A DNA stretch of 6,510 nt, from the NCBI GenBank assembly GCA_021776145.1, contig JAJFGM010000616.1, forward strand, positions 1 through 6,510, in the 5' to 3' direction. Numbering within the stretch: the stretch's first letter is position 1; the number at the start of each line of letters is the position of its first letter. Below, piece by piece: positions 1-5,731 of the stretch. The notes under the pieces were generated by a model. The model searched no databases. It saw nothing but the letters and a program-made list of their open reading frames with translations, and was not told the origin of the DNA. This stretch comes from Kiloniellaceae bacterium (GTDB taxonomy: Bacteria > Pseudomonadota > Alphaproteobacteria > Kiloniellales > Kiloniellaceae). The position numbers and the translations under genes are program-made.

Positions 1-1882
1 CGTTGCCCAGTTCGGCGTCGGGCAAGGATGATATCTGCGCCAATAGGCCATGGCCAAACTCACGCCCAATGCAGGCGGCCGTCTGCGCCACTTCCTTGAT
101 CGGCTGCAAACGGTCAAGCCGTGCCATCAGGCTGTCATGCAGTGTGGTGGGTATGGCGATTGAATTGAGCGGCCCATTCAGAACGAATCGGTCGCCGTCT
201 TCTTTCAATGCGCCGGATTCTAGAATTGTCTTGGTGAGCTCTTCGACAAACAGCGGCACACCATCGGTGCGCCGGGCGATGATTTCCATGATCTCATGTG
301 GTAGCGCCTTGCCGCCTGCCAGTTTGGAGATAATCACTCCGATTTGGTCCTTGCCCAACCGGTTCAACGCGAACCGCGTCACGATGGGGTGACCGCCAAA
401 TCCGTATTCGAAGGTCGGTCGCGCCGTGGCAAGGATCATAATTTGCTGATCCGAGATTGCATCCAACGTGGTTTCCAAAAGCTCAAGCGATGTTGGATCA
501 ATCCAGTGCAGGTCCTCATAGACCAGTAGCACGGGTTTTTCCCTTGCTTGCTGAACCAGTAGTCCGGTCAACGCCAGCATCGTTTGCGCGCGTTGTTGCG
601 AGGGCGTCAGGTCCAGCGCACCATATCGATCGGTCCCGTCGAGCCCCATCAAAAGCGCCACGAGTTTCAGTGCTCTGTGGTCGCTACCAAGCAATGCCTC
701 CAGCTTGTCCAGTCGGGCATCGGGACCGTCGGAGGGCGTGAATCTGGCGGCAAAAGTCATCTGCTGAACAACGGGATAGAACGCGCTGTCGGCATGATAA
801 GGCGAACATTGATAGGTTATGCGGATATGATCATCCCGCAAAATCTCATCGATTGCCGCCCGCGTGATACGGGATTTGCCGATCCCTGCTTCACCACTGA
901 CGATGATCATCTGGCCAGAGGCAGACTTCGCCTTGGACCAGCACTCGCGCATGAGCCCAAGTTCCTGTTCCCGTCCAACCATGGGGGTAAGCGTTCCGAT
1001 TTGGCGGGCGGCAAACCGGCTTTCTGAAGTGTTCTCGCCCACCACCACAAAGGCATCCACCGGTTCTGCGATACCCTTGAGCCTATGGGCTCCTATAGGC
1101 TCAAGCTCAAAGATGTCGCCCAACAGACTTTGAGTTTCCCTTGGCAAGACAAGCTGGTTTGGTTGGGCAAGACCTTGCAGCCGCGCTGCCAGATTGGGTG
1201 TCTCGCCAACAACAGCCGCCTCCTGCGTTGCGCCGCTGCCGATCAGATCACCGACAATCACTATGCCTGTGGCGATGCCAACGCGGGTGGACAATTGTTC
1301 ACCGCCGGGACCAGAGGTTTCCTTTACCGCCGCAATCATGGCCAAGCCGGCGCGAATCGCCCGTTCAGCGTCATCCTCATTAGCGCGGGGCCAACCGAAA
1401 TAACACAGCACCCCGTCACCCATGAATTTGGCAACGAACCCCTCAAAGCGAGTGACTATGCCGGCAATGGTATTCTGGTAATTGGTAATGACATTGCGCA
1501 TGTCTTCGGCGTCGATCTTGGTCGCCATTTCGGTCGAACCCACAAGATCGACAAACATCACCGTTAAATGACGGCGCTCTGCATCCGAGGAAGTAGCAGA
1601 GGGTCGTTCAGCAGATTGGAGAACCTCCTGCGCTACTATCACTGGTCGCGGCTCAGCGGAACTTTTTCCGAATTGAGCAATTGCGCCCATGATCTTGCGG
1701 CGAGGACCAAGCGGCAGGCCCAGTTCTTTCAGATCATCATCGCTGAGTTCCGGCAAAGTCTGAAAATCGACCTCTGCTTCGGCAAAGGCAGGTACATACT
1801 TTTCCAATCCCAGCTCAGCGAGCCATGTTTCAATATCTTGCAAGTCAATTCTCTTCCCCAAAGGACATAACAACGCCAACAT
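1..1882 (-). CDS. SAM domain - class III nucleotidyl cyclase - AAA/STAND ATPase fusion protein (3' end outside window)
   Basis: Reading the minus strand from ATG at 1882 gives 627 codons with no stop to the window edge, so the C-terminus is missing; family members are often around 1,000 residues or more. Residues about 16-75 look like a SAM domain (IETWLAELGLEKY, then LKELGLPLGPRRKI). Residues about 105-260 are a class III adenylate/guanylate cyclase domain: metal aspartates D112 (FVDLVGST) and D156 (KFMGDG), substrate lysine K152, and transition-state N230 and R234 (VVGETPNLAARL). The position usually Asp or Thr for base recognition is A223. A P-loop ATPase follows: Walker A GEAGIGKS at 330-337 and Walker B LLVYED at 452-457, then DLHWID. 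Expected role: cytosolic cyclic-nucleotide synthesis coupled to an ATP-dependent sensor; the ligand is unknown. In-frame TAG and TGA lie just upstream of ATG 1882. TTG 1843 is an alternative start with a better Shine-Dalgarno. Family assignment is strong, substrate unproven. Confidence 0.93.
   Translation of the reverse strand, partial: MLALLCPLGKRIDLQDIETWLAELGLEKYVPAFAEAEVDFQTLPELSDDDLKELGLPLGPRRKIMGAIAQFGKSSAEPRPVIVAQEVLQSAERPSATSSDAERRHLTVMFVDLVGSTEMATKIDAEDMRNVITNYQNTIAGIVTRFEGFVAKFMGDGVLCYFGWPRANEDDAERAIRAGLAMIAAVKETSGPGGEQLSTRVGIATGIVIVGDLIGSGATQEAAVVGETPNLAARLQGLAQPNQLVLPRETQSLLGDIFELEPIGAHRLKGIAEPVDAFVVVGENTSESRFAARQIGTLTPMVGREQELGLMRECWSKAKSASGQMIIVSGEAGIGKSRITRAAIDEILRDDHIRITYQCSPYHADSAFYPVVQQMTFAARFTPSDGPDARLDKLEALLGSDHRALKLVALLMGLDGTDRYGALDLTPSQQRAQTMLALTGLLVQQAREKPVLLVYEDLHWIDPTSLELLETTLDAISDQQIMILATARPTFEYGFGGHPIVTRFALNRLGKDQIGVIISKLAGGKALPHEIMEIIARRTDGVPLFVEELTKTILESGALKEDGDRFVLNGPLNSIAIPTTLHDSLMARLDRLQPIKEVAQTAACIGREFGHGLLAQISSLPDAELGN
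1851..1859 (-). promoter_or_regulatory. Shine-Dalgarno-like GGGGAAGAG favouring an internal TTG start
   Basis: On the minus strand GGGGAAGAG lies 7 nt before TTG at 1843, which would begin the cyclase protein as M-QDIETWLAELG, right at the SAM domain. The longer start, ATG 1882, has only GGA directly abutting it and no well-spaced purine tract. Another in-frame TTG at 1861 has no Shine-Dalgarno. The true start could therefore be 13 codons shorter than annotated. This is inference from spacing only. Confidence 0.4.
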
Positions 1883-2136
1883 TCCGGATGCGCTTCACTA
1901 ATCTGAGTTGATGATTAAGGCCAATGAAGTCATGGAACAACGCTTCGTGCGTCGCTGACCCAATTTCGCCACCACAGTCCGCTTCGGGTCCTGGTGCGTT
2001 TCGAAGATCTCTACGAACGCCCGGAGCCGCACTACGTCAAGGATTGAGGTGGGGTGTATCGCGGTCGTCCAAGTAGGCGGCCGTGATTCTCTGTTCTTGA
2101 AACTCTCCTCGTAACCCCGGGGCTACCTTCGGACAT
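1883..2136. other. Intergenic spacer with possible decayed coding sequence
   Basis: This spacer separates the cyclase start from the 3' end of the HxlR gene. No intact gene is recognised. On the minus strand, the frame between TAG at 2123-2125 and TAG at 1898-1900 is stop-free for about 74 codons; it includes LDVVRLRAFVEIFETHQ, faintly like the first helix of a LysR-type regulator, but no convincing start or full HTH. On the plus strand, a short frame ends LVRFEDLYERPEPHYVKD at the TGA of 2044-2046. Either may be a gene remnant or chance in GC-rich DNA. The cyclase promoter must lie here or be absent; I see no clear -35/-10 pair. Confidence 0.4.
2111..2126. repeat. 16-bp near-perfect palindrome GTA(A/G)CCCCGGGG(C/T)TAC downstream of hxlR-like gene
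   Basis: The sequence GTAACCCCGGGGCTAC equals its own reverse complement except for one mismatched pair (positions 4 and 13). It lies 11 bp past the stop codon of the HxlR-family gene. It has no loop and no following T-tract on the minus strand, so it is not a standard intrinsic terminator. It could be a protein-binding dyad or part of a weaker transcript end. Confidence 0.45.
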
Positions 2137-2457
2137 TCAGGCGTGGCTCTCACCCCACGCGCGAAGAGCCAACAGGATCGGCTCCAGTGTCCTGCCTTTT
2201 TCGCTCAAGCTGTATTCAACATGCGGCGGGACCACTGGAAAAACCTTGCGAACGATCAGACCATCACTTTCCAACTCCCTGAGTTGTTTGGTCAGCATTC
2301 GTTGGGTGACATTCCCCACATCTCTCTTCAACTCGTTGTACCTCTTGGTGCCTTCGAGCAAATGATAAAGCGCGACGCCCTTCCACTTCCCGCCAATACG
2401 CTCGAGCGCGGCTTCAACCGGGCAACCGCGCGAACAATCATAGCGTTCGAACCGCAT
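2137..2457 (-). CDS. HxlR-family winged-helix transcriptional regulator
   Basis: A 106-residue protein, normal in length for the HxlR (DUF24) family. It shows the family hallmark PVEAALERIGGKWK (residues 13-26), the helix-turn-helix region RYNELKRDVGNVTQRMLTKQLRELESDGLI in two parts (39-68), and a beta wing with VEYSLSEKG (80-88). Two cysteines, C8 and C12, flank the N-terminus (CSRGC); C12 aligns with the single conserved cysteine that family members such as YodB and HypR use for thiol sensing of quinones, diamide or aldehydes. The ATG is preceded by GGAGGT at 2461-2466 with tight 3-4 nt spacing. It is transcribed away from the monooxygenase-oxidoreductase pair, the usual layout for a local dimeric repressor that also controls itself. 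Family is clear; the inducer and repressor role are inferred. Confidence 0.95.
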   Translation of the reverse strand: MRFERYDCSRGCPVEAALERIGGKWKGVALYHLLEGTKRYNELKRDVGNVTQRMLTKQLRELESDGLIVRKVFPVVPPHVEYSLSEKGRTLEPILLALRAWGESHA

Positions 2458-2472
2458 AAGACCTCCACAGGA

Positions 2473-2514
2473 TACTTTTTGTACCTACAACACAAATATG
2501 TGCGTACTTGCGTA
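2473..2514. promoter_or_regulatory. Putative HxlR operator pair: two TAC-N4/5-GTA inverted repeats
   Basis: Within the 109-bp divergent spacer, TACTTTTTGTA (2473-2483) and TACTTGCGTA (2505-2514) are each a TAC/GTA inverted repeat with spacers of 5 and 4 nt, sharing the half TACTT. Their centres are about 31 bp apart, close to three helical turns, so bound dimers would face the same side. HxlR-family operators such as those of CatR and YodB in Bacillus are short inverted repeats of similar TAC/GTA type. A CACA-AATA-TGTG dyad (2491-2502) lies between them. Short half-sites can arise by chance. Confidence 0.45.
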
Positions 2515-2536
2515 ATCGTTGCTTTGTCAATATCTC
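2508..2536 (+). promoter_or_regulatory. Candidate sigma70-like promoter for the monooxygenase-oxidoreductase operon
   Basis: TTGCGT (2508-2513) and TATCTC (2531-2536) are separated by 17 bp, giving a start of transcription near 2543. The -35 hexamer overlaps the right-hand TAC-N4-GTA repeat, so a bound repressor would block polymerase. The -10 match is modest, and alphaproteobacterial promoters are variable, so this is a weak call. Confidence 0.25.
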
Positions 2537-2537
2537 A

Positions 2538-2564
2538 CCTACCTAGCCACGACAAGGAGGTAGG
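2538..2564 (+). promoter_or_regulatory. 7-bp stem-loop overlapping the Shine-Dalgarno of the monooxygenase gene
   Basis: CCTACCT (2538-2544) is the exact reverse complement of AGGTAGG (2558-2564), with a 13-nt loop. The right arm takes in the AGGT of the strong Shine-Dalgarno AAGGAGGT (2554-2561), which sits 5 nt before the ATG at 2567. If the left arm is transcribed, the stem would hide part of the ribosome binding site. If transcription starts near 2543, as the weak promoter call suggests, the left arm would mostly be absent from the mRNA. Confidence 0.4.
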
Positions 2565-2566
2565 CA

Positions 2567-2857
2567 ATGGCAAATCTGACAATCGTCGCCAACATTCACG
2601 CCAAGGCGGACAAGATCGAACTGGTCAAGGCGGAGCTGCAAAAGCTTATCCCGATTACACGCGCCGAAGACGGCTGCATCCAGTATGATCTGCACCAGGA
2701 CGACGAGGACCCAGCCCACTTCATGTTCTATGAAAATTGGCAGAACAGGGACCTTTGGCAATCTCACATGAGCGCTCCACACCTTGCCGCCTACATGGCA
2801 GCAACCGAAGGTGCTGTTGAAGCCTTCACGCTGAATGAAATGACGATAGTCGGGTGA
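2567..2857 (+). CDS. ABM-family (YgiN-like) putative quinol monooxygenase
   Basis: This 96-residue protein has the length and motifs of the antibiotic biosynthesis monooxygenase (ABM) family: a first beta strand LTIVANIHAK (4-13), EDGCIQYDLHQD (34-45), then FMFYENWQNRDLWQSH (52-67) and SAPHLAAY (69-76). Such proteins form dimeric ferredoxin-like barrels in the cytosol; E. coli YgiN oxidises menadiol to menadione without a metal or flavin cofactor. The ATG has a textbook AAGGAGGT 5 nt upstream. The next gene begins 24 nt after its stop on the same strand, so the two are likely co-transcribed, and a quinone-oxidoreductase partner fits a quinone redox role. The ABM family also includes haem-degrading and polyketide-tailoring enzymes, so the exact substrate is inferred from context. 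Confidence 0.93.
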   Translation: MANLTIVANIHAKADKIELVKAELQKLIPITRAEDGCIQYDLHQDDEDPAHFMFYENWQNRDLWQSHMSAPHLAAYMAATEGAVEAFTLNEMTIVG

Positions 2858-2881
2858 CACGCTGAGTAACGGAGATACCTG

Positions 2882-3901
2882 ATGAAAGCTGTTGCTCTGA
2901 CGCAATACCTATCGATCGATGAGCCGGATTCATTTCTTGATGTCGATCTGCCAAAGCCGGAGGCCGCCGGCCACGACATCCTGATTGCCGTGAAAGCCGT
3001 CGCCGTCAATCCGGTCGATACGAAAGTTCGTGCCGGCCGGGGCAAAGAGGGTGTGGTTGAAGATCCGCCACGTGTCATCGGCTGGGACGCGAGTGGCCGG
3101 GTCGAAGCTGTCGGTGGGGACGTTACGCTCTTCAAGCCAGGCGACGAAGTCTGGTACGCGGGCGACATCACACGCGCGGGCTGCAATTCGGAGTTTCAGG
3201 TCGTCGATGAGCGCATTGTTGGCCACAAGCCGGTATCTCTGAGCCATGCCGAGGCCGCTGCGTTGCCTCTGACCACGATCACGGCCTATGAGGCCTTCTT
3301 TGACCGTCTCGGTATAGACCGGGACGGCGCGGACAAGGGGCAGTCGATTTTGATCATCGGTGCCAGCGGCGGCGTTGGTTCGATAGGCATCCAGCTGGCA
3401 AAAAAAGCCGGGCTGGTCGTAATTGCCACCGCGTCACGACCCGAGACGGTGGCATGGGTCAAAGAACTTGGTGCGGACTATGTCGTCAACCATCGCGAAG
3501 ATATGGTCCACCAGGTGCGCGATCTTGGTTTCACGCATGTCGACAACATCGCGATCTTCAACGACATGCGCCATTGGCAAGCCGCAGTAGAGCTCGTTCG
3601 GCCGCAAGGCGGTATTGTATCGATTGATGACACCGATCTGCCGATGCCGATGGAAGCTATGAAAATGAAGGCCGCCAGCCTTCATTGGGAGTTCATGTTC
3701 GCCAGATCAATGCACCGGACGTGCGACATGATCGAGCAGCACAAATTGTTGACTTGGGTGTCGGCTGAAATAGACGCTGGCCGTATCCGCACGACTGTCA
3801 GTGAAGTTTTATCGCCGATCGATGCCGCCAATCTGCGCGAGGCTCATCGTCTGATCGAAACGGGTAAAGCCAAGGGCAAGATCGTCGTCGAAGGATTTTA
3901 G
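2882..3901 (+). CDS. Zinc-independent medium-chain dehydrogenase, quinone-oxidoreductase-like (zinc-binding alcohol dehydrogenase family)
   Basis: This 339-residue protein is a full-length medium-chain dehydrogenase/reductase. The N-terminal GroES-like part carries VNPVDTKVR (42-50), GWDASG (67-72) and FKPGDEV (84-90); VNPVD stands where zinc-dependent alcohol dehydrogenases have their catalytic Cys-x-His, and no structural-zinc cysteine cluster is visible, so it should work without zinc. The Rossmann part has the cofactor loop GASGGVG (160-166). Homologues reduce quinones or enones with NAD(P)H in the cytosol. GGAG lies 7 nt before the ATG, and the ABM monooxygenase gene ends 24 nt upstream. 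Both probably answer to the divergent HxlR regulator. The 48-bp gap to the convergent epoxide hydrolase gene contains no evident terminator hairpin. Substrate is not determined by sequence; many relatives are simply named zinc-binding dehydrogenases. Confidence 0.94.
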   Translation: MKAVALTQYLSIDEPDSFLDVDLPKPEAAGHDILIAVKAVAVNPVDTKVRAGRGKEGVVEDPPRVIGWDASGRVEAVGGDVTLFKPGDEVWYAGDITRAGCNSEFQVVDERIVGHKPVSLSHAEAAALPLTTITAYEAFFDRLGIDRDGADKGQSILIIGASGGVGSIGIQLAKKAGLVVIATASRPETVAWVKELGADYVVNHREDMVHQVRDLGFTHVDNIAIFNDMRHWQAAVELVRPQGGIVSIDDTDLPMPMEAMKMKAASLHWEFMFARSMHRTCDMIEQHKLLTWVSAEIDAGRIRTTVSEVLSPIDAANLREAHRLIETGKAKGKIVVEGF

Positions 3902-3949
3902 GACTTTCCGCTCTCACTGTTTCGCGCGCGTTGATCGCCTTGCCGCACA

Positions 3950-5122
3950 TCAGGCTTGAGCGCAGAACTTTCGCAGCAACTCAACGACCCGCTCCGGCTG
4001 TTCCTGCTGCACCCAATGGCCGGCGCCGTCGACGAGGTCGCAGCTCAGCATGCGCGTGCAGGCCCTGTCCTGCATCGCTTCGAAGGCGCCCGGTTTCTGA
4101 TGGATGCCCCAGTCCTGGGCGCCGGCAATGAAACATGACGGCACGTCGATCGTGCGGCCGGAGAAAAGGCGAAGTTCGCTGGCGATTTCGGGGTCGGTCA
4201 TGCAGCGATACCATTGCAGTCCGCCCTGGAAGCCGGTGCGGGCGAACTCTTGGGCATAGATCCGAAGATCGGAGTCCGGCAGCCAGCGACCCCCCGAATT
4301 CTCCGCCCGCTGGGGCATGAAGCGCGCGACCGTGTCGGACATGCCCCGATGCAGATCCATCACGTAATAGGTCGGCAGCTTGGCCAACTCATCCGCCGTC
4401 CAGGCGGCGAGAGGAACCGGCTGGTTGCCGGCCCAGTCGGCACTCTTGACGTGAAAATAGGCGCGCAGGAAAGCAGCGACGCCTTGCGGCGCGCGGCGCA
4501 TGTTGTCGTCGGCTGAGCGGTCGCCGTAGTACCACTGGTAATGCTTGCGTGGCGGCCGTAGAGCCGCGAGCGCCTTGTGAATGTCGTCTTGCGGCGCCGT
4601 CCCGCTTGTGTCTGCTTCACCGTCGGTCGCGAAGGGGAATGCCGGCGGTCCATCGAAGGGCGCGCTCATCAGCGCGACGGCGCGAAACAGGTCCGGCCGG
4701 GTCAAGGCACAGTAGGCGGCAACGAAAGCGCCGAAGTCGTGCCCGACCACCGCCGCGACCGAATGCAAGCCCAGCGCCGACACCAATGCGATGGCATCGC
4801 ATACGATGTTGAGAATCCGAAAAGAGCGGAGGTTGCCGTCGTAATCCGGGTCCCATCCCGTGGTGCGGCCGTAACCACGCTGATCCGGGGCGACAACATG
4901 GTATCCCGCCGCCGCCAGGTCCGGCATCACCTTGCGCCAACTGAAGGCCAGCTCGGGAAAGCCGTGCAACAACAAAAGACAAGGCCGGTCGGGTGTCTCG
5001 AAGCCGGCCTCCAGGACATGCATGCGCATGCCATTTACATTCTCGACAAAGCGCGAGCGAACACCCCCGGGCAATAGACCCGGCTCGAAAAATGTTGCCT
5101 CCGACCGGTCCAACGCCGTCAT
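3950..5122 (-). CDS. Alpha/beta-fold epoxide hydrolase
   Basis: This 390-residue protein has the complete active-site set of alpha/beta-hydrolase epoxide hydrolases: oxyanion motif HGFPE (53-57), nucleophile D129 in GHDFG, acid D337 in AGAQDWG, and base H369 in GAGHW. The two cap tyrosines that polarise the epoxide match Y195 (HYQWYY) and Y305 (LQWYR), aligning with the YQ and NWYR motifs of soluble epoxide hydrolases. An Asp nucleophile rather than Ser argues against an esterase, and the tyrosines argue against a haloalkane dehalogenase. It should convert epoxides to vicinal diols in the cytosol; no signal peptide is seen. The segment 160-185 is a long acidic and Pro/Gly-rich insertion in the cap entry. 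Its ATG overlaps the stop of the upstream GFA gene as ATGA, which indicates translational coupling. The natural epoxide is unknown. Confidence 0.95.
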   Translation of the reverse strand: MTALDRSEATFFEPGLLPGGVRSRFVENVNGMRMHVLEAGFETPDRPCLLLLHGFPELAFSWRKVMPDLAAAGYHVVAPDQRGYGRTTGWDPDYDGNLRSFRILNIVCDAIALVSALGLHSVAAVVGHDFGAFVAAYCALTRPDLFRAVALMSAPFDGPPAFPFATDGEADTSGTAPQDDIHKALAALRPPRKHYQWYYGDRSADDNMRRAPQGVAAFLRAYFHVKSADWAGNQPVPLAAWTADELAKLPTYYVMDLHRGMSDTVARFMPQRAENSGGRWLPDSDLRIYAQEFARTGFQGGLQWYRCMTDPEIASELRLFSGRTIDVPSCFIAGAQDWGIHQKPGAFEAMQDRACTRMLSCDLVDGAGHWVQQEQPERVVELLRKFCAQA

Positions 5123-5535
5123 TTCGAGGGACCGCTAAGTGCCGGGTCGATGTAGTCCCAGGCATGCGCCGATTCTTCATAGACAACGAACTTGGGCGCG
5201 AATCGCGAGGGATCGTCGAGGCTAGCGACGTGCCAGTAGAGGCGTTCAGGAAAGCGCGCCGTCTTGCTGATCAGGGGCGAGCCGCAGGTCGGGCAGAAGC
5301 CCGTATAGGTCTTGGCGCCGTTGTCGGATCCCTGCTCGTAGTACTTGATCTCGCCGCTGATCTCGGTTTCGTCCCGCTGCACGGCAAAGATCGAGGCGTG
5401 GCCGCCGCCGGTCGCCCGCTGGCACTTGCGGCAGTGGCAGTGGAAGGCGAACTCGACCTCGCCATCGCAGCGATAGCGCACGGCGCCGCAGGCGCAGCCG
5501 CCTGTGAAGGGGCCACTGGTGGTGGATCTGCTCAT
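5119..5535 (-). CDS. GFA (CENP-V/glutathione-dependent formaldehyde-activating) family zinc protein
   Basis: This 138-residue protein has the GFA-family zinc ligands in order: GGCACGAVRY (C14, C16), CHCRKCQ (C33, C35, C38) and CPTCGSPL (C81, C84). The beta-rich fold binds one or two zinc ions; the type member Gfa was reported to help formaldehyde react with glutathione, but that activity is disputed and most members have no proven substrate. The ATG is preceded by GAGGG with a 6-nt spacing. The gene's TGA overlaps the ATG of the epoxide hydrolase (ATGA), so it is first in a two-gene unit. Both families handle reactive electrophiles or thiol adducts, so a shared detoxification role is a reasonable inference, not a demonstrated one. 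Confidence 0.94.
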   Translation of the reverse strand: MSRSTTSGPFTGGCACGAVRYRCDGEVEFAFHCHCRKCQRATGGGHASIFAVQRDETEISGEIKYYEQGSDNGAKTYTGFCPTCGSPLISKTARFPERLYWHVASLDDPSRFAPKFVVYEESAHAWDYIDPALSGPSK

Positions 5536-5731
5536 TGGGGACCCTCAAGCGCGATGATCACGGTACAAGTGACACTGTTGGAAAATCTCCGGCCTTGTCC
5601 AGTCCTTAGACGGTTGCGACGAGGCTTGATCCCGTAGATCGAATGGGCGGCGAATAGGGTGATCGCGCTGCGAGAGCCGCGTCACGACAAACCGCTCGCC
5701 CTTGCGCACCGCGCGGACCCCTGCGGAACGC
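5536..5731. other. Spacer between mtnN and the GFA-epoxide hydrolase pair
   Basis: This 196-bp gap lies downstream of mtnN and upstream of the GFA gene on the minus strand. A minus-strand frame that overlaps the end of mtnN (5545-5778, about 77 codons) is open and GC-rich at third positions in part, with VRKGERFVVTRLSQRDHP, but it has no ribosome binding site and no recognisable family. The spacer more likely holds the promoter for the GFA-epoxide hydrolase pair. I see no intrinsic terminator for mtnN. Confidence 0.5.
5558..5572. promoter_or_regulatory. TCAC-N7-GTGA inverted repeat upstream of the GFA gene
   Basis: TCACGGTACAAGTGA is a perfect 4-bp inverted repeat around a 7-bp centre, ending 22 bp before the GFA start codon. 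Its place suggests an operator for the GFA-epoxide hydrolase pair. No regulator gene lies next to it in this window, and a 4-bp half-site is weak evidence by itself. Confidence 0.3.

Noticed and set aside
1085..1870. Plus-strand frames opposite the cyclase domain
   Set aside because: They share codon boundaries with the minus-strand cyclase gene and are open only because that gene avoids the matching codons; no domain is visible.
2143..2688. A 181-codon plus-strand frame spanning the HxlR gene and the divergent promoter
   Set aside because: It is antisense to a clear HxlR regulator and runs out of frame into the start of the monooxygenase gene; no family features.
3902..3949. Possible bidirectional terminator between the convergent dehydrogenase and epoxide hydrolase genes
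   Set aside because: The 48 bp contain a CGCGCGCG run but no stem with a T-tract on either strand.
4993..5637. A 214-codon plus-strand open frame across the GFA gene and the epoxide hydrolase start
   Set aside because: It is antisense to two genes with clear catalytic and zinc motifs; its composition is low-complexity Ala/Arg/Gly, as typical of a shadow frame.
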